From Ktedonobacter robiniae (lineage in GTDB: Bacteria > Chloroflexota > Ktedonobacteria > Ktedonobacterales > Ktedonobacteraceae), in contig NZ_BNJG01000001.1 of NCBI RefSeq assembly GCF_016587375.1, positions 930,001 to 994,000 on the forward strand: a stretch of 64,000 nt of DNA, in the 5' to 3' direction. Below the pieces are notes generated by a model that was given only the letters and a program-made list of their open reading frames with translations, had not been told where the DNA came from and made no database searches. Shown here piece by piece: positions 42,480 through 50,448 of the stretch (positions are counted from its first letter, which is position 1; every line of letters starts with the position of its first letter). Position numbers and translations under genes: made by a program.

Positions 42480-44363
42480 CTATTCATGCACGACAATCTT
42501 GAATGAGGTGCGGACGTCGTCCATACCGGGGCGCCGGACCAGGATCGCGATCTGCCAATCGCCACCCATGCTCAAGATGCTATCGGTCGAGCTATACAGG
42601 CCAGGCTTTCCCGCCACGGGTTGGAGCACCAATTCCTGCACGCCCATCTCCATATCCAGCATGGTGAAGCGCAGCAGGACCGCATTCGTCTTGGTCACAG
42701 GCTTACCATTTGCATCGGTCAGGGACAGCTCAAAGGCATTGCTGCCAATGGTCCCGGGAGTGACCGCCAGGCGATAGCTCAGGTCGCCCATCTGCCCCTG
42801 CTGGAGCAGCGCGTTGCCTGTACGTGTGCTCGCCTGCGTAGGTGGACTCAGGCTCGTCAGGCCGCCCACAACAAGCAGCAACAGCACCCCTATGCCTACC
42901 TCTATCAAGATCGAACGTCTGAAGGTTCTCTGCAAGCTCCCTGCCGCGAAGGAGGCCGCCCCTGTCTCCTTAGAGGGATCGGCGGCGTAGCGACGCATAC
43001 GCGGGCTAACTCTGCGTAAGGCAAAGGCCCCCAGTCCAATCAGGACCGCGAAAAGCCCGACCTTGATCTCCAGGGCGATCCCATATGGGCTGGTCAGCAA
43101 CTGCCACCAGGCCGGCACGCTGAGCCAGCCATCGCCAGAAACATGGCTCCCCGCCTCCAGAATACCCGTTACCGAGAGACAGATCACACTGGCAAGCGCG
43201 ACCCGCGAGAAATGGGGAATCAAGGCCGCAAAGAAACGTGTACGGTCGCCTGTTCCGGGGAGCAAGATATACAGTGTCGCAGGCAGGATCAGCACAAAGG
43301 CGAAGAGTCCGCCGATCCAGAAGCCGGTCGCGGAGAGGTGCAGGACATCGAACAAGATCCAGAGACCCGGATCATGATTCGCCGCCGCGTGCGAGTCAAG
43401 GGAGGTCGTGGTCATCACACCAATTCCCAGCAGGAAGAGGTAGACCGGGAGGAGATAGCTAATGCTCCCTTCATGCACGCCATAGCGCCAGAAGAGCCAC
43501 AGGACCATACCCAACACAATCAGCCCCAGGCGCGGAAGCCAGGTACTGCCAAAATGACTCTCAAAGAGTAGGCTGCGCACCGTGCCATTACCGAAGGCCT
43601 GCCAGATACTACTATCACTCGCCACGCTCGCCTGGTAGAGGGTGAAGGCAAACCAGCCAACGAGCAAGAGCGCCAGGCTCCCTACCACAATAGCCTGGAT
43701 AGCGCGCTCACTCCGAACACGCAGCAACTCGCGATCCGATTTGATAAGGGAATCGGCGGCCAGGCGTACCTGCGCGGGACGAAGCACAAGCAAGAGAAAG
43801 GTCAGGGCGCCCACCAGGCCCGCCATGCCCAGGTAATTCAACCAGCGAATGGCGACGCTCCAGACATTGAAATTATCGCCGGAGGTTTGAAGCTGCTGCA
43901 AGAGCGCGTTATCGGGCGGCGGCTGAGGCATATTGCCCACGACAAAGCTAAAGCTGCCCACCACGGCATGACCGTCGTCACGCGACACATTGCGAAAGAC
44001 AACCGTGTAGCCACCATCGGGCAACTGCGAGCGCAGCGAAACCATCAGGCCAGAGTCGTCGTTGGGGATCATATGGCTGTCGCCCGCGTCGACCCGCTGG
44101 CGCGCTTTATTATACACCTCAAGCTTGCTAAAGGCGGGCTCAATGCGCTCGGTAAACCAGACCTTGACCTGTGCTGGCGGCTGACCAGAAGGCAGGGTCG
44201 CGTTCGCCGCGGGATCGCTATGATCATACTGGGCATGCGCCAGGGCCGGCAGCGGATGAAGGAGAAATATCAACAGGCAGAACAGCAGTGCGCACGCACC
44301 CTTGCGCCACAGCGTCCATCTATAGTGTTTACTCGCAAATGCTAAAACAGACATATTCGCCAC
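42480..44363 (-). CDS. Fused CopC-CopD copper resistance protein (YcnJ-like)
   Basis: GTG 44363 lies 8 nt after AGGAG and gives 627 residues. After a signal sequence ending LPALAHAQ, the mature N-terminus begins with His and the CopC domain follows (DHSDPAANATLPSGQPPAQVKVWFTERIEPAFSKLEVYN...DDGHAVVGSFSFVVG). Eight or more membrane helices make up the CopD domain (PGLWILFDVLHLSATGFWIGGLFAFVLILPATLY). A final outside domain of about 110 residues (YtkA-like, LSYRLAVTPGTIGSNAFELSLTDANG) closes the protein. CopCD captures and imports copper across the membrane. It is cotranscribed with neighbouring minus-strand genes. Confidence 0.9.
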   Translation of the reverse strand: MANMSVLAFASKHYRWTLWRKGACALLFCLLIFLLHPLPALAHAQYDHSDPAANATLPSGQPPAQVKVWFTERIEPAFSKLEVYNKARQRVDAGDSHMIPNDDSGLMVSLRSQLPDGGYTVVFRNVSRDDGHAVVGSFSFVVGNMPQPPPDNALLQQLQTSGDNFNVWSVAIRWLNYLGMAGLVGALTFLLLVLRPAQVRLAADSLIKSDRELLRVRSERAIQAIVVGSLALLLVGWFAFTLYQASVASDSSIWQAFGNGTVRSLLFESHFGSTWLPRLGLIVLGMVLWLFWRYGVHEGSISYLLPVYLFLLGIGVMTTTSLDSHAAANHDPGLWILFDVLHLSATGFWIGGLFAFVLILPATLYILLPGTGDRTRFFAALIPHFSRVALASVICLSVTGILEAGSHVSGDGWLSVPAWWQLLTSPYGIALEIKVGLFAVLIGLGAFALRRVSPRMRRYAADPSKETGAASFAAGSLQRTFRRSILIEVGIGVLLLLVVGGLTSLSPPTQASTRTGNALLQQGQMGDLSYRLAVTPGTIGSNAFELSLTDANGKPVTKTNAVLLRFTMLDMEMGVQELVLQPVAGKPGLYSSTDSILSMGGDWQIAILVRRPGMDDVRTSFKIVVHE

Positions 44364-44532
44364 TTCTTCACTCCTGGGTCAGATACAATGCCCTCATAAA
44401 CAGAACGTATCCTCCAAAGAAACAGAGGCATAGGGTAGACCACAGAATCTACCCTATATCGGCATTAGGAGAGGATACTCCGGAGAAACCGGAGAAATTT
44501 GTCTGGCCCCAGGCCCTCATTCAAGCTAGCTT

Positions 44533-45228
44533 CTAGCCACGCAGGCTCTCGGCAGGCTCTTGTGTCGCCTGCATAACGCGAGATTTACGGGTAAAGGCGA
44601 ACGCTGCCAACGCCATCCCAACAACGCCAACCACGATACCAGCAATACCAAGTGTGGAAGCCACCTGCGCACTGTTCTGCGCATCCTTGACCTGCTGTGC
44701 CAGTGCGCTCGTATCAGCGGCGCTCGTACTCACATTCTTCGTGGTCGCGGGATAGGCTGTGATCTGCTCTACCTCGCCAAAACCATTGGGGCTACTGGTA
44801 AATTTCTCGTCGATCTGCTGCCCATTCAGTGTACCATAGATGTGGAAGGTATAGGCACCTGCGGTCGTGGGCAGAAAATAGCCCGCATACTTGCCAGGAT
44901 TGGCATAACGTGGCTCGACGGTCAGAGCCAGAGGCTGCGCGCCACCCTGGATGGCCTCGGCCTTCAAGGTCTGCTCGGCATTCTCGACCGGGTTGGACAC
45001 CACCTTCTGCCCATCCGTCACGGTATAGGTACAGGCATCGCCATTACAAATAGTCAGGTCCAGGCCATTTTTTATATTCGCGTAGGCTGGCTCATCCAGA
45101 AAACCAACCACGAAGGTATACTTACCAACATGACGCTTCTCATGCGCCATCGCCGGCTGCGTCGTCAACAACAAGGCGCATAGCGCCACCAGGCAGCCAA
45201 GAACACCCGCATACAACTTCTTCTTCAT
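44533..45228 (-). CDS. Secreted, C-terminally anchored protein next to CopC-CopD
   Basis: ATG 45228 follows AGGGAG and gives 231 residues. A signal peptide (LYAGVLGCLVALCALLLTTQPAMAHEKRHVGK) is followed by a beta-sandwich region (YTFVVGFLDEPAYANIKNGLDLTICNGDACTYT... AYTFHIYGTLNGQQIDEKFTS), a linker, and a C-terminal helix (STLGIAGIVVGVVGMALAAFAF) with RKSR. The mature N-terminal His-Glu after AMA and the gene next to CopC-CopD suggest metal binding, as in YtkA/CopC-type proteins. It is probably the first gene of the copper group. Confidence 0.7.
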   Translation of the reverse strand: MKKKLYAGVLGCLVALCALLLTTQPAMAHEKRHVGKYTFVVGFLDEPAYANIKNGLDLTICNGDACTYTVTDGQKVVSNPVENAEQTLKAEAIQGGAQPLALTVEPRYANPGKYAGYFLPTTAGAYTFHIYGTLNGQQIDEKFTSSPNGFGEVEQITAYPATTKNVSTSAADTSALAQQVKDAQNSAQVASTLGIAGIVVGVVGMALAAFAFTRKSRVMQATQEPAESLRG

Positions 45229-45415
45229 TAGAAACTCCCTACCAATGATACTGGTGCCATCAAAGGGTAAAAAAGCCACAGCATTACCAATGGCGGCACC
45301 CCAAAATATACCAGGCATACAAGCCCTTAGAATGTGTACATATGTATCATAGGGCAATTTCTGCAAAGTGTCATTGGGAGTTCTACTTATCTTTTCCCCC
45401 ATCTTTCCCGTAAGG

Positions 45416-45453
45416 AAATTTGAAGGACCATGCTTACATGGTCCTTCAAATTT
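45416..45453. repeat. Palindrome upstream of the copper group
   Basis: AAATTTGAAGGACCATG and its complement (17 bp each) with loop CTTA. It lies 190 bp upstream of the first copper-group gene. Bases 45454-45798 hold only a weak 60-codon frame (45514-45696). Confidence 0.65.
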
Positions 45454-45798
45454 TGAGCTCAAACGCACTTTTGGTGAATCTAGCCGAACCATCGATATAA
45501 AGATTATCGCGCCTTGTTTCCAGTGCCCCATGAGCACTGTAGTCTGCCAAAAGTAGGAGTCATCTTGTCGTGTTGGGGGTTAGGGTCTGTTTCTCGGAGA
45601 GGGTTGGTGATTACAGGATTGATACTATCGTGCTTAGCAGTAGTCATGACGTTATGCAGCTGTGCTCTTTGGAGTAACATGACCTATCCAGGTTAGCACC
45701 AGATCTATACTCTCATTATTATCGTTTTTTCCTGTCACTGAAAAGGGGCTCTCGTTTCTTTGCTTGTTTATTATCATCTTGTTGCGCATCCCGTGGGC

Positions 45799-45848
45799 AG
45801 TGAGAACAAGGAGGCTGATGATACATCATCAGCCTCCTTGTTCTCACT
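45799..45848 (-). terminator. Palindrome downstream of the repeat protein
   Basis: Exact 24-bp arms around AC (AGTGAGAACAAGGAGGCTGA onwards), 43 bp beyond the rescued stop of the minus-strand repeat gene. Confidence 0.65.
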
Positions 45849-45891
45849 GAACTGAGCCACGTGTGTTGCGGCTGGTTGCAGGGAGGAGTCT

Positions 45892-46336
45892 TTAGCCGTT
45901 TGGATACATGATGGATAGGCTGTAGCCAGGATAGGCGATGCCTGCGGAAGGACCGCTATATAGATAGACGATGGATGAACTGTAGCCAAAATAGACGATA
46001 GATGGGCTGTAGCCGAAATAGACTATGATGGGAGCGAGTCTGCCCAGTATATGTCATATCGAGGAGACTAGCGCCTTGTGGGTAGGCGACCTGGGGGGTC
46101 GAGTTATGCGGAAAGGCAACGTGGGGGCTAGCGCCTTGTGGATAGCCGATAGATGGATGTAACGAGCGTGCATAGTGCGTTGTCGTTTGATGGGTGGTGG
46201 CGAGGGAGTGAGCAAGCAGGACCAGGCTGGCCAGGAGAGCAACGACAAGGAGGAATGTGGGCTTTCCATGCAGCTGGCTATGATGTTGACGAGTGAACAT
46301 GATGGTTCGTCGTATGTAATATAAAAGATAGGGCAT
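45892..46336 (-). CDS. Secreted repeat protein of unknown function, probably frameshifted
   Basis: ATG 46336 follows GAAAGGA. The protein starts MPYLLYYIRRTIMFTRQHHS and has a signal helix (FLLVVALLASLVLLAHSLA). Repeats then appear: PQGASPHVAFPHNSTPQVAYPQGAS. In the primary frame it ends at 45956, but from about 46035 a +1 frame reads PIIVYFGYSPSIVYFGYSSSIVYLYSGPSAGIAYPGYS to a stop at 45892, continuing the same YP/YFGYS repeat. Thus a 1-base shift splits a longer repetitive, tyrosine/proline-rich secreted protein. The underlying DNA has 28-30 bp degenerate tandem units at 45907-46028. No function can be assigned. Confidence 0.4.
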
Positions 46337-46423
46337 ATCTAATCCTTTCGTGTGGTCGTGTAAGGGAACATGAAACGGGACGCACGGTGCTATCCCTGAG
46401 AAGTTTAGATAACCTCTATATTT

Positions 46424-46672
46424 CAATTATAGGGGACATACTTCCCCTAATTGGGTATGTACTTGAACGCGCTGAACTCACGGGTTGCACAACGAGATTG
46501 CAGCAAGCAGTTGGTAGAGTGCGAAACGGCCAAAATTGCCTTTACCAGCCCCCTCTTTTGGAGAGGTAGCCAGCCCATACAGGACGCGGTATGTTGCATA
46601 TTCACCAGAAAACAGCCTTAAAGTCGATAGGGGCCATCGAAATGGTGAACTTGTATATGTCCCCTTGTAATT
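46424..46672. mobile_element. MITE-like element with 17-18 bp terminal inverted repeats
   Basis: CAATTATAGGGGACATA (left) and TATGTCCCCTTGTAATTG (right) are inverted copies with one gap and one mismatch. They bracket 249 bp without a usable ORF. There is an additional hairpin GGGGACATACTTCCCC at the left end. No transposase gene is present, and I do not see a clear target duplication. It sits between the repeat protein and the CooC-linked gene. Confidence 0.5.
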
Positions 46673-46781
46673 GAAGGCTTTTAGATGAGTTCTTTGAAAA
46701 GACTCAGCTTGAGGAGGATGGGAAAGGCTAATTGGTGTCTGTCCTGGTTATAGGTCCGTGGAGAGTGTGGAAGGAGTAAGT

Positions 46782-46818
46782 GTATTCCCTATCCTAAATT
46801 TTGCTGGATAGGGAATAC
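46782..46818 (-). terminator. Terminator after the CooC-linked gene
   Basis: GTATTCCCTATCC pairs with GGATAGGGAATAC across 11 nt, 25 bp after the stop of the minus-strand gene. Confidence 0.7.
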
Positions 46819-46843
46819 AAGCGCTACGAAGGCATTCTCACAT

Positions 46844-47233
46844 TTAGCAGTCGCGCAATTCGGGGGACTGATTGAGGAGCTGACTACGAGGAGAAATAAA
46901 TTCCTCATAAGTCTCACCTAGCTGATCTTTGCGGAAGAGCGCCACGCGGTGGCAGTTCTGGAAGGCCAGTTTTACGCCAAAGTGGGCTTCAAGGGTGTTG
47001 CGCATCGCGTCGCTTGAGAGCACGCGCAGGAGCTGCCCACGCTCATACTCGCTGGGAGGCGGAACCTGGTTATCCACAAACGTGTCATCCCCCTGGCGCA
47101 GACGAAGCGCCAGGCCTTCAATGAGATTCCACGCGTAGGGCAGGGACTCGCGGATACATTGCAAGAAATCACTCGTGCGTACCTCACCCTGTTGAGCCTG
47201 CTCAAGCAGCGCTGGAGAAACGTCTAATGACAT
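46844..47233 (-). CDS. Small protein linked to a CooC-like ATPase
   Basis: ATG 47233 lies 8 nt after AAAGGAG and gives 129 residues (MSLDVSPALLEQAQQGEVRTSDFLQCIRESLPYAW); three upstream ATGs have no ribosome site. It is soluble and helical at the N-terminus, with a mixed segment NTLEAHFGVKLAFQNCHRVALFRKD and several histidines and cysteines (QCIRES, NCHRVA, ELRDC) that could bind metal. I do not recognise the family. It follows the CooC-like ATPase by 132 bp on the same strand, and the pair probably works together. Confidence 0.55.
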   Translation of the reverse strand: MSLDVSPALLEQAQQGEVRTSDFLQCIRESLPYAWNLIEGLALRLRQGDDTFVDNQVPPPSEYERGQLLRVLSSDAMRNTLEAHFGVKLAFQNCHRVALFRKDQLGETYEEFISPRSQLLNQSPELRDC

Positions 47234-47365
47234 CAAGGGTACTCCTTTCATTGAGGCGAATTCGTCGCCATCGTTACTCAGGGACATTTTAGTAATAACT
47301 TTTATGTATTCTGCTGACACAGAACGATGCACCACGCAGGAATACAACACATTTGCAGGCCCCTA

Positions 47366-48337
47366 CTAACTGGCAGTCGCATAACCTCGCGCCGCCTCGG
47401 CGAGAGAGAACGCGGGATCAATCTGGGAGGTAACGTCCTCGCCTAGCGAGGCATTGGCCCAGCCTAGCGCATTTTTGCGGTGAAACTCAACTGTCTGCGC
47501 GTACAATTTCTCCCAGTCCTTCTGACCACTATCTAGAGCCTGCTTCATTGTCACAAGCGCCTGGGCATGCTCAGGCTCTAAACACTCAAAAGGGAGATAT
47601 TGCCCCTTCTCCTGCGCGCGTACATAGGCTGAGCGTCCTAGCCATGTCAGTAGATCAGCGCCCACCTGCTCGCGCAAGAACTGCACATCCTCCTCTGACT
47701 CAACTTTGTTCCCAATCACGCGGATACGCACATCATACTCACGCGCGTACTCTTGATATTGCTTGTAGACGCCAAGCGACTTGAGCGTTGGCTCAACCAC
47801 CAGAAATGTCAGGTCGAACTTGGTAAACATGCCGGACGCAAATGAATCCGCACCAGCCGTCATATCGACCACCACATACTCGCCTGGACCATCCAGCAAA
47901 TGGTTGAGAATCAGCTCGACCGCACCTACCTTTGAGTGGTAACAGCGATGCCCCAAATCTTCCTGGCTGAATGGACCAGTGACAAGCAGGCGCACACCGG
48001 CTACCTCGCGCGCAAAATGCTCCCAAAGCGTATTTGGCTCATCCAGGCGCAACAGGCGCGAACCAGTTCCCGGAGGCGTGGTTTTGAGCATCAAAGCCGT
48101 CGAAGGCAGGCGGGGATTAGACCCGCGTACATACGCCTTGATGCGCTCGATTTCCAGGCCCATCGGCACAAGCGTAGCAGTCTCTGTCTCGGAGAGACCC
48201 AGCGCCATGCCCAGGTGTTGATTAATATCCGCGTCCATGGCCATCACAGGCCACTGACCACTCGCTAGATAACGACAGAGTAACGATGAGAGCGTGGTTT
48301 TCCCACTGCCACCCTTTCCAACAAAAGCCACTCGCAT
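47366..48337 (-). CDS. CooC/MinD-type P-loop ATPase
   Basis: The 323-residue protein begins MRVAFVGKGGSGKTTLSSLLCRYLA, the deviant Walker A (KGGxxKTT) of the MinD/ParA/CooC family. VMAMDADINQHLGMALG is the A-prime motif and EYVVVDMTAGADSFASGMF the Walker B/switch. CooC-type proteins load nickel into carbon monoxide dehydrogenase or act as general metallocentre chaperones; there is no CODH gene here, so the client enzyme is elsewhere. A short unknown protein follows on the same strand. Confidence 0.83.
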   Translation of the reverse strand: MRVAFVGKGGSGKTTLSSLLCRYLASGQWPVMAMDADINQHLGMALGLSETETATLVPMGLEIERIKAYVRGSNPRLPSTALMLKTTPPGTGSRLLRLDEPNTLWEHFAREVAGVRLLVTGPFSQEDLGHRCYHSKVGAVELILNHLLDGPGEYVVVDMTAGADSFASGMFTKFDLTFLVVEPTLKSLGVYKQYQEYAREYDVRIRVIGNKVESEEDVQFLREQVGADLLTWLGRSAYVRAQEKGQYLPFECLEPEHAQALVTMKQALDSGQKDWEKLYAQTVEFHRKNALGWANASLGEDVTSQIDPAFSLAEAARGYATAS

Positions 48338-48424
48338 ACTTCAAACTCTACTCCTACGAAATTGACGATACAAGTCTTATTGACCAAGACAAGTATGACA
48401 TGCTTTTTCACCAAAATCAAGACT

Positions 48425-48440
48425 ATTGAGACAATATATC
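48425..48440. promoter_or_regulatory. Predicted Fur-family operator, site 1
   Basis: ATTGAGACAATATATC; near-identical to sites at 48450-48465, 48511-48526 (inverted) and 49566-49581 (inverted). It lies just upstream of the metal-uptake promoter. Confidence 0.6.
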
Positions 48441-48449
48441 AAATATACA

Positions 48450-48465
48450 ATTGAGACAATATCTC
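48450..48465. promoter_or_regulatory. Predicted Fur-family operator, site 2
   Basis: ATTGAGACAATATCTC, ending one base before the -35 hexamer at 48467. Bound protein would obstruct polymerase. Confidence 0.65.
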
Positions 48466-48466
48466 A

Positions 48467-48495
48467 TTGACAAATATAGCGAAGGAGGGTATACT
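48467..48495 (+). promoter_or_regulatory. Promoter of the metal-binding lipoprotein gene
   Basis: TTGACA (48467-48472), 17-bp spacer, TATACT (48490-48495). It is flanked on both sides by predicted operators. Confidence 0.8.
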
Positions 48496-48510
48496 CTCCT
48501 CAAAGCTAAA

Positions 48511-48526
48511 GAGATATCGTCTCAAT
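48511..48526. promoter_or_regulatory. Predicted Fur-family operator, site 3 (inverted)
   Basis: GAGATATCGTCTCAAT is the inverse of site 2 with one mismatch and lies about 10 bp downstream of the transcription start. Confidence 0.65.
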
Positions 48527-48563
48527 TAATGACATTAGCATACTCAGGAGATAAAGATAGATC

Positions 48564-49472
48564 ATGCACGCAAAAAGAGCAGGGATAGCACTACTTCTCT
48601 CTATTTCACTTCTTGGGCTGTTTACGGCCTGCAACAGCTCTAGCCTGGCGCAGAGTTCAGGCAAGATGAATGTGGTAGCGGCAGAGAATTTCTATGGCGA
48701 TATTGCGAAACAGATTGGAGGTGAGCACGTCAATGTGAGCAGCGTCCTCTCCGATCCCAACGTCGATCCACATGAATACGAGTCAAGCGTGGAGAATGGC
48801 AAGGCCGTGGCGACTGCCCAGCTTGTCATTCAGAACGGGGACGGCTATGACGAGTGGATGAAGAAACTGCTCGATGCCTCGCCCAATGATAACCGCAGCG
48901 TCGTGACAGCCTTCGATATCGCTCCACAGAAGCTGCCTGACAACGAACATGTCTGGTATAGCCCCCAGAATGTGAAGGTCATTGCCAGCTCCATCGCCAC
49001 GGCTCTCAAGAAACAGGATGCAACCCATGCCGCCGACTATGACGTCAATCTAAAGAAATTCGACGATTCGCTTCAGGCGCTTGAGCAGAAGATCAGTGAG
49101 ATCAAGAGCCAGTACGTTGGTACCCCTGTGGGCCTGACCGAGACGATCTTCCTCTATCAGACTGGCCCGATGGGGCTGGATGTAAAGACGCCAGGCGAGC
49201 TTCAGAAAGCCATTGCCGAGGGCAATGATCCCCCCGCTAACACGGTCGCCATCGCCAATAACCAGATCACGCATGGCGAGATCAAAGTTCTTATCTACAA
49301 TGAGCAGACCAATACGCCCATTACTAGCAAGCTCCAGCGGGATGCGCAGAGCAAGAAGATTCCCATTGTGCCTGTGACCGAGACCATGCCCCAGGGCAAG
49401 ACCTACCAGTCCTGGCAGCTCGACCAGATGAATAGCCTGGAGCAAGCCCTCAAGGCCAGCACCAGCAAATAG
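48564..49472 (+). CDS. Metal (zinc/manganese) ABC transporter substrate-binding lipoprotein
   Basis: The 302-residue protein has a signal peptide and lipobox LFTAC (Cys23). The cluster 9 solute-binding fold has the typical start VAAENFYGDIAKQIGGEHVNVSSVLSDPNVDPHEYE; metal ligands are His in DPHEYE, His in NEHVWYSP, and later Glu/Asp (probably in QITHGEIK and a C-terminal DQ). There is no His-rich loop, which is a feature of many ZnuA proteins, so zinc or manganese are both possible. Expression looks controlled by three operator copies. No permease or ATPase gene is adjacent. The next gene is the Fur-family regulator. Confidence 0.88.
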   Translation: MHAKRAGIALLLSISLLGLFTACNSSSLAQSSGKMNVVAAENFYGDIAKQIGGEHVNVSSVLSDPNVDPHEYESSVENGKAVATAQLVIQNGDGYDEWMKKLLDASPNDNRSVVTAFDIAPQKLPDNEHVWYSPQNVKVIASSIATALKKQDATHAADYDVNLKKFDDSLQALEQKISEIKSQYVGTPVGLTETIFLYQTGPMGLDVKTPGELQKAIAEGNDPPANTVAIANNQITHGEIKVLIYNEQTNTPITSKLQRDAQSKKIPIVPVTETMPQGKTYQSWQLDQMNSLEQALKASTSK

Positions 49473-49477
49473 ACATA

Positions 49478-49537
49478 ATGTTGCAGGGAAAGGATATTGG
49501 CGGGCAGCTGCCCGCCAATATCCTTTCCCTGCAACAT
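49478..49537 (+). terminator. Perfect 60-nt palindrome after the metal-binding protein gene
   Basis: Exact 30-bp arms ATGTTGCAGGGAAAGGATAT onwards meet at GGGCAGCTGCCC, 5 bp after the stop codon. Confidence 0.8.
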
Positions 49538-49565
49538 AAAAACTTTCCCTAGAGCGCCTGTTCGT

Positions 49566-49581
49566 GATATACTATCTCAAT
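49566..49581. promoter_or_regulatory. Predicted Fur-family operator, site 4 (inverted)
   Basis: GATATACTATCTCAAT matches the inverse of the upstream sites; it overlaps a TATACT-like -10 and lies about 60 bp before the regulator start, implying autoregulation. Confidence 0.6.
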
Positions 49582-49640
49582 AGATCTGCACAGGTGATCT
49601 CTCCCCCGTGCGTAGCCAGTCCAGAAAGAGAGTAAGCAAC

Positions 49641-50087
49641 GTGACCGAGGCACATCCCATCGAAGAACAAATCCGTGCCGCGTTCGATGAAGTCAGTCAG
49701 CGCCGCACGCGCCCGCGTCGGCTTATCGAACAACGGCTCGTTGAGTTCGCGGAGAACGAAACCAATTTTACTGTTGATGACCTGTGGCAGGATATTCGCA
49801 AAGATGATCCCCACCTGGGTCGCGCGACCGTCTACCGCTCGATAGAAAAGCTCGTCAACAAGGGTCTGCTCAACCGCGTCGACTTCGCCGATGGCACGCA
49901 CCACTATCGCGTCTGCGGGCACAGCCACCACCATCACCTGACCTGCAACCAGTGTCATCGCGTGGTCGAGGTAGATATCTGCCTCCCCAAAGAACAGCTC
50001 GCGAAGATCGGCAACCAGACCGATTTCACCATTGAGGGGCACTCCCTCTCTCTCTTCGGCCGCTGCTCCGAGTGCCGCACCGAGTAG
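49641..50087 (+). CDS. Fur-family metalloregulator (Zur-like)
   Basis: GTG 49641 is preferred (148 residues); an upstream GTG at 49608 lacks a ribosome site. The N-terminal winged helix (DDLWQDIRKDDPHLGRATVYRSIEKLVNKGLLNRVDF) binds DNA; the dimerisation domain has GTHHYRVCGHSHHHHLTCNQCHRVVEVD and GRCSECRTE with two CxxC pairs for structural zinc. The GHSHHHHL stretch is typical of metal-sensing sites. Located behind a metal-uptake gene and sharing its operator, it is likely a zinc- or manganese-dependent repressor of that gene and of itself. Confidence 0.9.
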   Translation: MTEAHPIEEQIRAAFDEVSQRRTRPRRLIEQRLVEFAENETNFTVDDLWQDIRKDDPHLGRATVYRSIEKLVNKGLLNRVDFADGTHHYRVCGHSHHHHLTCNQCHRVVEVDICLPKEQLAKIGNQTDFTIEGHSLSLFGRCSECRTE

Positions 50088-50113
50088 CCCGCTACTGGCG
50101 TACGCGGCTACTC
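50082..50113 (+). terminator. Imperfect hairpin after the Fur-family gene
   Basis: GAGTAGCC-GC pairs with GCGGCTACTC with one bulge, overlapping the stop codon. The rest of 50114-50448 has no gene. Confidence 0.5.
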
Positions 50114-50448
50114 TATAAGCGCCACTTTCACGCCTGTTACTCCTCCACAGGTCGCACGTTTAAACACCTGCGACCTTTTTTCCCGCGCGTCATCTTCTAG
50201 CGCTTCCTTTCCCCCCTGATGTACATATGACTTTTTCTAAGGATGGAGAAAACAAGGCTTATGCATGTCTTTTCGCTGAAACGCGTCCGCACTTTTCAGG
50301 CGCTGCACATGGAGCGCAAATAAGCAACCAAAACGCCAGACAAGAGATACCATTCATTTCGTCGCCTTTGCAGCTTTTCTTAAACTTTGAGTAAGAGCAG
50401 AATTTATTCTTGCTCATACTTAATGTGCGCTTTTTGAAAGGAAAAATC

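Noticed and set aside
45514..45696. 60-codon frame with a hydrophobic stretch (GLVITGLILSCLAVVMTLCS)
   Set aside because: It might be a DUF4190-like remnant, but there is no ribosome site and it is too short to support as a gene.
46930..48337. Possible carbon monoxide dehydrogenase cluster because of the CooC-like ATPase
   Set aside because: No CooS, CooF or nickel genes are present; only a family resemblance can be claimed.
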